Assembly (NCBI GenBank): GCA_029891345.1
Contig: CM057003.1
Location: forward strand, 9,924,209 to 9,988,208
Origin: Dryococelus australis
Taxonomy: Eukaryota > Arthropoda > Insecta > Phasmatodea > Phasmatidae
Length of the DNA: 64,000 bases
Direction of reading: 5' to 3'
Positions 1-11,181 of this stretch are shown here, piece after piece (within the stretch, counting starts at the first letter, position 1; each line of letters starts with the position of its first letter). A program made the translations under genes and the position numbers. The notes under the pieces are model-generated. The model searched no databases. It was given only the letters and a program-made list of their open reading frames with translations, and had not been told where the DNA came from.

Positions 1-1304
1 AAAATTGGTAGTTAAGAACATACTTTTTAATTTTTACGTTCAATCCATTTTGGTGTTAAAGAAATTACTCGGTTAAAATAGATACAAATATATAGTTAAA
101 CAATACGTTTGTAGAATTGGCAATAATAGATAAAAATGGACCAGGAAACTAAATAAATATTCTCGGATTTTACGTGTATTGAAAACAAAGATTGCGGACA
201 AGTATTTATAATCCATGTTAACAAAGCAAATGTAAAATTCAAACGGACAAAATATCCACAAAATATTAACTCATTCAGACCCAGCATACACAGTTGTAAA
301 CATTAAGCACGTGTAGGTAATTTCTGGTCTGTATTACACACAGCGAAGCTCAATGACCAATGATGTTACATGTGTGTAAATGATTCGCAAACCGTCTTAC
401 TGGTCTAGGTCACAACTGGTTCATATGACCGTAGCCGAACATATAGCGTACAGCTCACTGGCTGTGACAGCAAAATAAGTGTTGCGTTGACTTATGCACA
501 GCACATATCATAATAATTTTTGTTAGCACCACCTGAAACCCTAAGTTAAACTGGGTCTGAAAGGGTTAAATAGGAAAAATGTACTTTCCCAGGATATATT
601 CCGGCCGATTATGACAAGATAATTCATCATCAGCGCTATAGTAGGCTTAAGAAGAAACCTTGACTAATCATCCAAATTTTCTGCGGACTATAATGAGGAA
701 ATATAACGTGCCAGTAAGGTGTACCTGGGTGTAGCTAACGGGCGCTTCAGAAATATCGCCTCATTAAGCGGCTCGCAGCTTCCTTCAAGGGAGCGAACTA
801 TTGTCGGGTGGTTGGGGGAGGGGGGATCGGCACAAGACTGTAGGTGTGATGAGAAAGGTGTTGGAAAGTAAAAGGGAGAGGGGGGTGTGAGCGCGCAAAT
901 CAACAATGTAATTAAGCATGACGCGGGAAGAATCTCGTCAGGTGCTACTCGTCGCCAGAACGTTGCTCTCGCCTTAATTAGGCTTGATTGAACGCCAGGC
1001 GGCCGAGACAAATATCCTCAAGATTATTTCCCCGAAAAGGGGTGTGAGTTTTGCCATACCGACTTCCACCTTTCTCATCTTTTCCTCGAGGCAAAACGTA
1101 ATTACCTCCGCTACGTAAATGAGTTTCTTGATGTCTGAGCGGGTATGATTTCTCACTGCTTACTTATGTAACTATTCTTAATTTCTCAGAAAATCTGTTA
1201 CGAAATTGGATTCTACGTCCCATTATTAGTTCAGTTGCACGAACATAAAACCAACCAATATTACGACGATGTGATGAGCAAATATCTGGAAAAAAAAAAA
1301 TAAA
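1..1304. other. intergenic, no gene seen
   Basis: AT-rich sequence with only short chance frames. A more GC-rich patch at about 790-970 has purine-rich runs but no start, domain or repeat match that I can support. Confidence 0.6.
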
Positions 1305-1590
1305 TAAAAATTTCGCCACGCCGACAATTGAGAGAGTTGAGAGATTTTAGCGGCACTTAACAACGAGGTCTTGGGAGCCGGTGAGGGTGAAATTAGCTGA
1401 TAATGGAGTAGCGCCGGAATGCAAGGGCGGAGAAAACGGGAGATCCTCGAGAAAACCCTCCGACCAGCGGCATCGTCCGGCACGATCCCCACTTGCGAAA
1501 ATCCGGTAGTAACCCGGCCGGGTATATCGAACCCGGTTCGCCTTGGTGGGAGGCGAGCAATCTAACCGCTCAGTCACCGCTGCCCGTATT
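1305..1590 (-). repeat. tRNA-derived SINE, family SINE-1, copy a
   Basis: Read on the minus strand, the head (about 1590-1510) looks like a tRNA. It has an A-box-like GTGACTGAGCGGTTAGATTG, then a B box GGGTTCGATATACC. A body follows with the shared blocks GATGCCGCT, TTTTCTCGAGGATCTCCCG and CCGCCCTTGCATTCCGGCG, then a CTCTCAACT-rich tail and an A/T-rich end near 1290-1310. The same order of blocks recurs on the minus strand at 16036-16262, 26995-27225 and 63310-63515, and on the plus strand at 55917-56130, with tail-only copies at 15060-15300 and 39238-39350. It is the best-preserved copy. RNA polymerase III transcription and mobilisation by a LINE partner are inferred from the structure. Confidence 0.75.
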
Positions 1591-4204
1591 TGCTGAGATA
1601 GTAGGTGCGTTACAGAAAATACATTTGTTGAATCTGGCGTGTCATTCTGTGCGGACAATGCGTATTTTCATCCCATAATTTCTCTTGAGCTGTACGCAAC
1701 CTATCAACTAATACATCCCAGTGGTGCAAAACTTGAACGGAGATATGGGTAGCAGTCAGCAAAAGTCATTTCTCCGGGAAGTCAAGAAAACGACTGTGAC
1801 TGTTGAACGACATTTTGGACGAACGAAGTTTGACAAATTGAATTTAGATCTAACGCGTCTCGGTCTACTGCCTGTTGGTAAAGTTAAAACATTTTTTTTT
1901 TTTTTCGTGAGAGGAATAAATACTCCTTTCAGGTGCATTGCCTGATGGCTAACTGCCCGTTGCATCTGTTAAGACATTTTATGTGAGAAATAAAAGTTAT
2001 TTTTACAGGACAAATGACTGTCGGTCAATCTAATGTCGGGAAAAAAAAACAACTTCAGCCAAACTCAATTTTAGATGATGCGATTTTAGTTCTACTACCT
2101 GTCGGGAAACACCACTTCAGGACAACTACCTGTCGGTTAAACGACTCTTGCGACAAGTGAATGAACTTAGAAGACACGGGTTTAGGTTAACTGCCGCGTC
2201 CCCGGCGATCTATGTAAAAACCATTGCTGGAAACGTTGCCACACAAGGTCGAAGTTTTCTCGTAGTACTCCCATTTCCTCTACCATTTCATTCCGTTTCA
2301 TTTCCCACCTGCATCTCATCTTATCGCTTACTAAAGTGCAGATATGTCTCAGCAGGTAGCCACCATCCTGCTTTGTGGCGGGAATAGGGTTACCATGCAG
2401 TCAGGATAAAAAAAAAAAAAAAAAAAAAGAGATGCATTCTCATCGGAAAAGGAGGATATTTCATTAGAAACGAGAACGATGCAATCTTATTAGCACTGGA
2501 CTGGAGAACCCTAATCACATTTTTTTCGTGCAGTGATTAATATTGATAACGCTGAGAAAATGTTTCAATCAAGCTATTAGCATTTCAAACAAACGACTTT
2601 GAAAAGTTTTATTACACAAAATAATGTTCCCGCTATTGGTTAAGATAAGAGGAGAAGCTGAGGACTAGGAAAATTAAATTGTCCGTTAACAGTTGTTTTA
2701 CACGAAAGAATTAATGCATACACTGCAATATGTATAACGAATCTATATGATAATTAAAAATATATCGTAATTACAATTTGCATGGTTTATCAAAGAATAT
2801 ACAGACTTTACATATAATTAATCAAGTGAATGTTGGCAACCAGTTAGCCTTATAACAAGTTTAATTGCGTGAAACAGTCAACATAAAATTCACTAATATA
2901 CAACTAACTTTAATCTGATCGAAAAATTCTGACATTTTTTATCCCTTCGAAAATCCCGGTCACACGCAAAAAATGCTTAAAAAAGAACATGACTTTTTTC
3001 CAAACGTCTGGTAACCTTAGAAGAAAATAGCGTCTGTTCAGACAGTCACCGTGTCACATTAAACATTCGACGAAATTACGTAGCGAAATTATCGCTTGCA
3101 ACAAGGTAGATGCGAAATACGTATGCGTGTTTTTGAATGGATGAACATTTTATTGGCATACACTTATTTCTTTCATGCTGGCCTCTCGTCAGCAGAGCGC
3201 TCGTTAAGCGTACCAATAAATGGTCCTTATTTGCCCGCATGGTTCAAGGGCTTTGGGCATATTCACGTCCATTTCTAACAGCAGTGAGACGAATAAACAG
3301 TGTTTATTGGTTTATCAAGCTCATTCACGCGTCGAGCTGTGTTTTTCAGCACTGTGATACTTTTTAGTAGCAGTTTTTTTGTCTTACGCTCCTTACTCAC
3401 CAAACTTCACAATAAACATTAACGATATGTGATGGTAGAATTTCAAATGCGAGAGAATACGAATAAATGTTTGCTTGTATGCGGGCGCCGTGCTGAAAGA
3501 GTTATTTAACTAAACTCGGCATTAGGGGAATTAATATGGGGGCTTATCATGGTATATGAACTCTCAAAAACAAAATACTAGGAAGAGGAATAAATAATCC
3601 TAAGCCAGGACCTGCACTAATGAACTGTATCTGTGAGTTTGTGGTTTAAGATTTTACTGTATTATTTAACTTTGTGATTTTGCATGTAGAGTAGAAAGGG
3701 TGATCTATACCCACGTCACTTGCATATAAAAAATACTTGTATGGTGTAATTATGAATCTTCGAGTATCTGAGAGATGTCGGCTTATTCTGTTATATCTTT
3801 ATCGCAGTCATTTCTTTGAATGAAACTTACATCAATGATTTAACCACCATAATGTGGTCGCTTGCGTAGTTCTTACGTTAAAGCCCCGGCTTCATGCAGG
3901 GTGACCTACCCAAATACTGAGGACAATGTTAAGCCTAAAACAAAAATTTGACTATGCTTGCCAATGATTTTATTGCAATAACCCATACCCCTCAGATAAC
4001 ATCTTGGCAACTTCAGCAGTGGAGGTACATCAGAATAAAGTAATTGATTATCTTTAACACTCCCAGCGCTAGGAAATCTGCACTTATTTTATGCATTTAC
4101 TGCTAACTGTGGATGTAGAATTGGAAGCACTTACAATAACAGGCGTTAACTTGTATGAAGCGAAGGCTGTGCGGTATGTATGAGTGACGTTCGTACGAAC
4201 TCTC
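1591..4204. other. intergenic, no gene seen
   Basis: AT-rich DNA with an A run at about 2408-2428 and several short homopolymers. No domain, repeat copy or RNA gene was recognised. Confidence 0.6.
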
Positions 4205-5062
4205 GTGTGTGGTTTTACATGTAAATCTGGTACTATTACATGTAAATCAGGTTACTATTACATGCAATCTGGTACTATTACATGCAAACTCTGGAACGAT
4301 TACACGCAAATCTGGTACGATTACATGCAAAATCTGGTACTATTACATGCAAATCTGGTACTATTACATGCAAATCTGGTACGATTACATGCAAATCTGG
4401 TACGATTACACGCAAATCTGGTACTATTACATGCAAATCTGGTACGATTACATGCAAATCTGGTACGATAACACGCAAATCTGGTACTATTACACGCAAA
4501 TCTGGAACGATTACACGCAAATCTGGTACGATTACACGCAAATCTGGTACGATTACATGCAAATCTGGTACTATTACACGCAAATCTGGAACGATTACAC
4601 GCAAATCTGGTACGATTACATGCAAATCTGGTACTATTACATGCAAATCTGGTACTATTACATGCAAATCTGGTACTATTACATGCAAATCTGGTACGAT
4701 TACACGCAAATCTGGTACTATTACATGCAAATCTGGTACGATTACATGCAAATCTGGTACTATTACATGCTAATCTGGTACGATTACACGCAAATCTGGT
4801 ACTATTACATGCAAATCTGGTACGATTACATGCAAATCTGGTACGATAACACGCAAATCTGGTACTATTACACGCAAATCTGGAACGATTACATGCAAAT
4901 CTGGTACTATTACATGCAAATCTGGAACGATTACATTCAAATCTGGTACGATTACACGCAAATCTGGAACGATCACATGCAAATCTGGTACGATTACACG
5001 CAAATCTGGTACTATTACATGCAAATCTGGTACTATTACACGCAAATCTGGTACGATTAGTC
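4205..5062. repeat. 21-bp minisatellite, about 41 units, with octamer motifs
   Basis: A tandem array whose unit contains ATTACAYGCAAATCTGG plus a four-base linker (GTAC or GAAC class). Two positions vary between units: ATG/ACG before CAAAT, and CGA/CTA after GTA. Where the first is T, the unit carries ATGCAAAT, the POU-domain octamer. The block around the rare variant GATAACACGC at 4463 recurs at 4841, exactly 378 bp (18 units) later, so part of the array was duplicated as a block. The 5' end degenerates gradually (4205-4300). Because 21 is a multiple of three, no frame acquires stops. The long open frames here are a product of the period and not evidence of coding. Confidence 0.95.
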
Positions 5063-5193
5063 GTGCCTAAGATCTGTAACACAACATTACTAGGTACGTC
5101 CTGAGATTCCTACTAAACTTTTGTCATAACAATGAAAATATGAGGGAAATATTCACGATTTTCGTAATTGCGTAAATAGGGTTTCGATTTTCA

Positions 5194-5503
5194 GTGTATG
5201 GTCTTGGATGTAGTTGTCAATGAGCAGTTTAAAAATGTTTTTATTTATTGTAAATCAAATTGCAATCCAATCATTATTATCAATCTATTCGCTTTTAAAC
5301 ATGAAAAGTTATACGTTTTTGAAGATATTAACCCGAAAATACCAATGAAAAGTATCGAAATATATGAAAAATGCAGGCATTCAGTTGAAAAACTTAATCT
5401 ATTATATAATGTTCTTTTAAATTCAAACTTGGTAGCACATTACCAATTTATTCAGTATGTTGTCTATCCCAAATGGGTTCAATGTGGTAATATATATCAA
5501 TAA
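5194..5503 (+). CDS. possible terminal exon of an unrecognised gene
   Basis: An open frame with an ATG at 5198 runs 101 codons to a stop at 5501-5503. It is directly preceded by a 3' splice-site-like sequence, TTTCGATTTTCAG, ending at 5194, and the frame is open back to it. A polyadenylation signal AATAAA lies 90 bp after the stop, at 5593-5598. The predicted peptide is lysine- and asparagine-rich with hydrophobic stretches (key residues: cysteines near 19, 23 and 60; a Trp near 93). I do not recognise a family. The arrangement of acceptor, open frame, stop and polyadenylation signal is what a last exon looks like, but a chance frame in AT-rich DNA is a real alternative. If real, the minisatellite would sit in the preceding intron. 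Confidence 0.22.
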
Positions 5504-5592
5504 CTTTGTAAATATTTCTATGTATTCATTGTACGTATGAAATAACTGTGAATTGGGAAGGGTTTTTTGTGTCCCTAAAACCTTGACTTTTA

Positions 5593-5598
5593 AATAAA
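5593..5598 (+). promoter_or_regulatory. candidate polyadenylation signal AATAAA
   Basis: A canonical hexamer 90 bp after the stop of the possible terminal exon ending at 5503. The hexamer is common by chance in AT-rich DNA, so it matters only together with that exon. Confidence 0.2.
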
Positions 5599-5609
5599 GA
5601 ACATACATT

Positions 5610-6820
5610 AACTTACATGAACTGTTACTATAAATTAGTGTAATCCAAATTATTGCGTCGTTACAGTCCTACAAAGTGAGTAATGAGACGGTTGAGTTTC
5701 ATCATTAAATGCCTCAATTTTCCTGTTCTTCACATATGTTCTACCTAAATTTCTCCTTTGAACAGCCCACATTTCACGGGCTGACAAAAATGATTCCTTG
5801 ATGTTCGTGTTTTATAAATTCCTGACTTATGTTTTGTAGATGTCGGTATTGACAATTTATACTTCCTGGGAACAACACAAATGTGATTTGGAATCAAATA
5901 TGCTGTCATAAATAAAAAGGAAAAATGAACCTCTTTTTAGTATAAACTAAATCCTGTTACTCTATTCACTTGAAACTGGAGCACGTCTATAAATATAAAA
6001 AACTCTTTGGAGATAAACTGTTTCCTTTATCCTTCCTCTACTTGCCGAAATAGATATAAAAAGGAATATTTTACTGGAATCGCCTATATAAAAGAGAGGA
6101 CGGAAAAACCTTCTTTTATCCAAAAAGATGTTTCTGTATATCTGCGGAGGTTATTCTGGACAGATACTGAAAAGGAAAACTACACAGAAAAAAAAAATGG
6201 TGTAGGCGTAAATCAGATGTCGAGGTAACAGAAAATATTGCAATATACGTGAGAAAAACTTTCTTTTATTCCAAATGATAAGTGTGACAGTACATTCGAT
6301 GGTTTGTGCAAATACCAAAAACGTAGTTAATACATAAATTAAACAAACAATTTAGAAGAGACCAAACATTTAAAAATCACATCTTAACAAAATTACAAAA
6401 AAAAAAAAACTTTCTATGTATTAATTAAAAAAATATATATTTAATATACATAAATACCACTAACTCGGAAAATAAGTAAAGATTTTTTTAAACAAACACA
6501 TAATTTAAAACCATATTACATAACTGTAAAATATTATTGTTTTTCAAAACAACTTTACCGTTACTTGCTTAAATCGACGTCTCAGAATTTTCTCCCCGCG
6601 ATTTAACTGTAAGTACTGCTATTCAGTATTTATCCTGGGAAAATATTTTATTTATGGGATTTCGAAGCTGCATATGTTTTTGATGTGTAAAGTTGTTAAA
6701 GCACGAATTACGCGTGGTTAACTTTAATTTTGCACAGCCTCAAACAATGCGTGTTACTTAGTCTTTCCAGTCGACAATGTCGTGCCTATCTTTATGTTCG
6801 TCGTTGGCCGAAAGCCAAAA
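5610..6820. other. intergenic, very AT-rich
   Basis: Very AT-rich DNA with A runs (about 6398-6410) and stop codons throughout. The 73-codon frame at 6007-6228 has no recognisable features. Confidence 0.6.
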
Positions 6821-6828
6821 AAAACAAA

Positions 6829-7075
6829 CAGTGGCGTGTGGTGAGCTGTTGCAAGGTGAGCGGGCGTTAGCAGCGTGTTGTACCCTGTTGCTCTCTAGTC
6901 AACATTTCCACCAACAAAAACCACGGGTCCCTTGCCGGCTTGTTGTGAGTGGTTGATATACATTCAGTTTCCCCACGCTCCATGCAGCGGTTGCTGGTTC
7001 CTGCTGCGTGCCCTGGTACTGTACAGCAGTTAGCAAGCATCAGCTTACCTTGCAACAGTTCACCACACGCCACTG
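6829..7075. mobile_element. hAT-like MITE, copy 1
   Basis: Bounded by terminal inverted repeats of about 33 bp. The left end starts CAGTGGCGTGTGGTGAGC and the right end finishes CACCACACGCCACTG; both continue with TTGCAAGGTGAGC and its complement. The flanking eight bases AAAACAAA (6821-6828) and AAATCAAA (7076-7083) match at 7 of 8 positions, as expected for the 8-bp target duplication of hAT transposons. There is no transposase, so it is non-autonomous. A relative lies at 10709-10966. Confidence 0.85.
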
Positions 7076-7083
7076 AAATCAAA

Positions 7084-7470
7084 CTAGCCTTAGCTACGAG
7101 TGTAGGTGCGTCCACGATCACCGTGCATCTTCCAGTTTTCGCGCAATAAAGAGAAAAATTCACTGTTGACGTTGTCTACAAAATTCGCAAGAAAATCTGT
7201 GGAGAAAAATTCGGAGCTCTTCCAAGTTATATATAAATGAAGAATAGGAAAAATAAACACGTGATTCAGCTGTATGTTCTGTAACCACTAATCAGTTTTT
7301 TTTTTCGCCTAAATAAATTTTAATTTCTTTACGAAACAACGTTCTTAACGCCATTTGCAAATCCAAAACATGCGATAAGAAACTGGAGTGCTGCGTCGGC
7401 GAAATTAAGTACGCAATTGCCGCTGCTGCAGTCGAAGAGGCTGTTCAGGTGGTCATACAACTAGATCGTA
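7084..7470. other. intergenic, no gene seen
   Basis: AT-rich spacer between the hAT-like MITE and a lone MITE-1 end. Nothing recognised. Confidence 0.55.
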
Positions 7471-7473
7471 AGT

Positions 7474-7514
7474 AGGGTTTTCTAAAGTGCTCATTCTACC
7501 GTGAACAGCCTATA
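7474..7514 (-). mobile_element. solo end of MITE-1
   Basis: The sequence AAAGTGCTCATTCTACCGTG followed by AACAGCC and TA matches the right terminal repeat of the MITE-1 family (full copy at 9306-9516). I found no matching left end within a few hundred bases, so this is a truncated copy. Confidence 0.6.
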
Positions 7515-7849
7515 CCTAAGGGTTTGCCTGCCCACAAACGCGCGGCTATCGACAGACTCCCGCCAAAACTACATATTAGACAAGTACGCAGAAACGAAAT
7601 GGCGGCGGGGGTTAATATTGAGACACGTGCCTCATAAAACTACGTTTCTCCACTCTCGTATTTCCTTCCCCGGTTTCACAATGGCGCGACAAGGAAGACA
7701 ATGTGTGCAGTGCGTGACATAGAGCCATTGTAAAACGAACTTTTACATGAAAAACATGTGCGTTACTACCTAAAACTATTTAAATAACTTACTTGGTGAC
7801 TTTTCATACCCAAAATTGTACACATACGTTATTGCCTGCCCTGGAAGAC

Positions 7850-8195
7850 TTACGTACGTGTGGCAGCGAGGTGTCGCCCAGCAATCGGACATAGCTTCCA
7901 GCTGCGGCGAGCACCCGAGGTAGACTGGCAGCCCCGAGTGTAGGGGATAGTTTGGTCCGCCCGCGCCAGACCGCGCTGCTGTCGCGGCGGTTGCGTGGCC
8001 GGATGTTTAACCACGTGGCATGGAACTGTGGCTCGGGAAGTGGCTGTTCACCAATATGTTTGAATTGTATAGAAGCTTTCCGAGAGTTCCTTGGGCTCTG
8101 ATTGGCCGGACTCTCGTTGCTCCCTCTTTGGGAGGGGTAGAATTTTTGTATATAACGGCAGGAGTTGGTCGTGTAGGCAGAGATCAGCACTCATC
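7850..8195 (+). promoter_or_regulatory. promoter-like CpG-rich patch with CCAAT and TATA motifs
   Basis: CpG-rich DNA in an AT-rich neighbourhood. On the plus strand there is an inverted CCAAT box in CTGATTGGCCGG (ATTGG at 8101-8105), a G-rich GGGAGGGG near 8130, and TATATAA at 8149-8155. An initiator-like TCAGCA follows at 8184-8189, about 35 bp after the TATA box. The order and spacing fit a TATA-type RNA polymerase II core promoter firing to the right. No coding exon follows that I can support, and a chance arrangement remains possible. Confidence 0.35.
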
Positions 8196-8215
8196 GACGT
8201 TCAGCTCATAGTTAA

Positions 8216-9060
8216 GTACAAAAATAATATATATGTAGTAACAGAGATAATATTTCTGGCCCGTCTGGCCATTGTCAGGATGACGTCTTTCGCATCATGG
8301 CAGGAAAAAAAAAAAGAGGGGAAATTAAAGTAATTTGTGTTTTTTTTTTTTTTTGGGACCTTACTAAATTATTGACTCTATCGTCAATCCCAAATTACGC
8401 TTAAATTAGGAGTGAGGAAATAATTCACTTTTAGACTTTGTATTTTACTAGTATTAAGGAAATGTTTTAAGTATTCCGAAAACTAAGAAGAAAACGTGAA
8501 AATAGAGCCGTGTGGGCTTTTAAAAAGAGTAATGAATTGTACGAGAGCATTTTTGAATACTTGTTCTGAAAGCAAGATCACCCAGGCATCTTTCTTTATC
8601 TTTAATATTTTATGATGACACACTTAAACTTGGAGCATGAGTACAGCTGTCACATGGACTTGTGTTCAGTAACACAAGAGAGACATTAGATTTAAAGTGT
8701 AACTGTTTTCAAGTACCACTCATGATGAATCCTAACATTTCAAAGAGTTTTAATGGGCATTTGTATTTTTCATTTAAAAATGGCACCATTGTATAAATAA
8801 TTTGAGCCCATCTGATATTGAATCAGTGTCCACTTTTTCTGGGTGACTGGGAATATAACTAATAAATTATTATTATTTTCCACGAACCTGTATAAACTTT
8901 GAACATTTATACAAATAAATTGTACATGTTATGCGAAGGAAGTCGTGTGTTTGTCTGTCTTTTAACCAGAAATCTTCAAATATATTTGATCTTGTTCTGG
9001 TTCTCTTGTGGATTGGTTCTTGAAGGGCTGCCGTGCCTCTAGGAAGGTTCGGAAGGGCGT
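8216..9060. other. intergenic, no gene seen
   Basis: AT-rich, with a T run near 8339-8355 and a perfect 8-bp hairpin, CTTGTGTT-CAGT-AACACAAG, at 8659-8678. Nothing else recognised. Confidence 0.5.
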
Positions 9061-9079
9061 CGCAATATCGATGTGCGCA

Positions 9080-9250
9080 CACTGATTGGCCGCGCAAGGG
9101 CACCGGTAACTGGCCTCGTGTCCGATTGGCTACTGCGTGCTGCGCCAGGTTCCCTCCTGGCTGGGCCGCCGGCGAGCGAGCTTAGTATAGTCGCCAGGCG
9201 CTGATTGGCGAACGTCGTCCTGATACGTTGCCGATCAGTGACGTCATTTC
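9080..9250. promoter_or_regulatory. CpG-rich cluster of three inverted CCAAT boxes and a CRE
   Basis: Three ATTGG motifs (9085-9089, 9125-9129, 9204-9208) all lie on the same strand, spaced 40 and 79 bp apart. They are followed by a perfect palindromic CRE, TGACGTCA, at 9239-9246. ATTGG repeated like this is typical of NF-Y-bound promoters. No TATA box or coding exon was seen, so direction is unresolved. It sits directly upstream of a MITE-1 copy. Confidence 0.35.
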
Positions 9251-9305
9251 GAAGGCGTTCGCGGCGGCAGTTTCACAGTATACGTAGATGTCCCACCTAT
9301 GTATA

Positions 9306-9516
9306 GGCCGTTCACTATAAAGTGAGCACTTTTGAGGCCCTAGTTACATTTTTGTTTCTGCCACTGTTTATCATTTAACCACCTTTAAAAATAAATATTG
9401 ATATGTAAATAATAAACGCTCTGAAGTTAACATCTAATGCTAAAACAAAATATATTTATTGATTATTTTTCCAAATCAGAGGGCTTTCAAAAGTGCTCAC
9501 TTTACGGTGAATAGCC
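9306..9516. mobile_element. MITE-1, short form, copy 1
   Basis: Near-perfect inverted ends: left GGCCGTTCACTATAAAGTGA then GCACTTTTGAGG; right the complement, finishing TTTACGGTGAATAGCC. The element is flanked by TA on both sides (9304-9305 and 9517-9518), which suggests a TA target duplication as in Tc1/mariner-type transposons. The roughly 130-bp interior is AT-rich and non-coding. Confidence 0.85.
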
Positions 9517-9630
9517 TATAGTCTTATATTATGAGTGTCATAACGGAAGATATTACAGCGCTACCTCGTGACGAATAAGCAATCAACCTGCAGAACGCGG
9601 AGAAATGCACTTACAGCTTCGTTCTTTCTA

Positions 9631-10465
9631 CGCTGTAAAAAATTAAAAAAATTTTACCGATAAATAATTTGTAATTTTACAAATGCTTGTAACAGTACAA
9701 ATATTTCCCTTGCGAAAGTACTAATTTGTAAAACCAGAAGGACCATGTTTGTAATATACCTGAAGAAATGTTTGTACTATACTGACCCGTGTCCACGAGC
9801 CTCAGCAAAATGGCGGACACTCAACAACGTAAAACCGTATATACTTAGGTGTTTGTGCAAAAACTATGGGAGATATAAAGTGTAGTTACGTGCAAAATTA
9901 ATGCGTGCATATATATATATATAATATGAAATGTATTGCAAGTGTTAATAAAGTTAAACACTTAAAACTTAAATTATTGTAAAAAAAAAAAACAACTCTA
10001 GTAAAACGTAATAATGTTAATCAGTAATTGTTAATGTTTCCTAGTTTCACAGAGCTCTTAAAATTAAATTAATGTATTGTTCTTAATATTTTGCAAGTAC
10101 TTGTAGATGTATTTACTATAAAAATATGTCTTGAGTACCTAGGTCAAGTTGGTCTTGTGGTTAAGGTTGTGGACTAATAATGCAAGAAGCGTGGGTTTTA
10201 GGCTCCGTGCTTGGCAAAGTACTTTTTTTTCCAAAAGTTATTTTTTGAAATATTTTTGAAGTTATTCTCTGCTATTATTAATTCATCACGTTTGTTTTCT
10301 AGAAGAAAAAAAAACATGCACACTTCTCAATAATGTAAGTTGTAGTACAAGGGTATCGGCTGTAGTATTACAAATACACATTTTCCAGATTTTACAAGAA
10401 AAGTGTTCATAGTTTTCCAAAGCATTTTCTTGTGAAAGTACAAAAAGAACTTTTAAGTGTACAGT
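9631..10465. mobile_element. CACTG-ended non-autonomous element, copy 1
   Basis: The left end begins CGCTGTAAAAAATTAAAA and the right end finishes TTTTAAGTGTACAGTG, a short inverted pair of the CACTG-plus-A-rich kind. A tRNA-like module lies at 10141-10215, about 250 bp from the right end. The element at 42841-43904 has similar ends and a tRNA-like module at the same distance from its right end. Both arms hold short motifs such as TTACAA/TTGTAA. No coding capacity. The family is not identified. Confidence 0.4.
10141..10215 (+). repeat. tRNA-like (SINE head) module
   Basis: TGGTCTTGTGGTTAAGGTTG resembles an RNA polymerase III A box, and GTGGGTTTTAGGCTCC resembles a diverged B box at tRNA-like spacing. 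It does not fold as a functional tRNA in my reading. A related module is on the minus strand near 38990-39065. Confidence 0.4.
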
Positions 10466-10708
10466 GATCTTTATATCCAACGGTACTACAAAACTGTGAC
10501 TTTGAATGATTGAGTGTATGGATCTCTAAACACCAGCGCTTCATCCGGCGGGACAATTGAACGTGTCACATGCCCGGCTCGTTTCAGGGGGCCTTTTAAC
10601 GGCTGCCTTGTGGCAAGGTATGATTATGACAGGTGCGCAATCGATTGACATGACTTCAGTGGCGAGGTTGCACCGTCTACACGCCAGACACCAAACTGGC
10701 GGCGAGTG

Positions 10709-10966
10709 CAGTGGCGCGTGGCGAACTGTTGCAAGGTGAGCTGGTGCTTGTCCACTGCTGTACATCCCCGGTGCACGCGGCGGGAACCAACAACTACTGC
10801 GGAGCCTCAGGGAACTGAATGCACTTCGTCCACTCACAACGAGCACGTCCTGTGGCCTCAGCTGTCGAGCTACCTTTCAGTGGCGCAAGCGTAGACTAGC
10901 GAGCAACAAGGGTAGAGCACTGGACAAACGCCAGCTTACCTTGCAACAGTTCGCCACACACCACTG
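10709..10966. mobile_element. hAT-like MITE, copy 2
   Basis: Inverted ends CAGTGGCGCGTGGCGAAC and its near-complement at 10949-10966 belong to the family seen at 6829-7075. The flanks GGCGAGTG (10701-10708) and GGGCAGTG (10967-10974) match at 6 of 8 positions, consistent with an old 8-bp duplication. The interior is GC-rich with no transposase. Confidence 0.8.
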
Positions 10967-11181
10967 GGGCAGTGTTTCCTAGTGTGGTTAGCATGCGAAC
11001 TGAACTAAGGGCACATGAAGCGGAGTCCCAGTCATTTTATTGGCTGGAAGACGTCTATTCTTGTGTATGCACCTATCCTCTTAAGTAAATTTTCAGACGC
11101 GGTAGATGGAAAAGGCCGTATTTTGTTATTATGCTGGAGAGTTATTAACTAATGTTTTTGATATGAGTGATATCTCGTATA

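Noticed and set aside
4205..5062. CRISPR-like array
   Set aside because: Units are directly adjacent with no unique spacers, and the sequence is eukaryotic.
4209..5082. Long open frames up to 283 codons on both strands with repeated YYMQIWYD-like or RFACNR-like heptads
   Set aside because: They lie wholly in the 21-bp minisatellite. The period is a multiple of three, so all frames stay open; there is no other coding sign.
10141..10215. Functional tRNA gene (also at 21065, 38990, 39365, 43603 and 57560)
   Set aside because: A- and B-box-like words are present, but acceptor and anticodon stems do not pair properly; SINE heads fit better.
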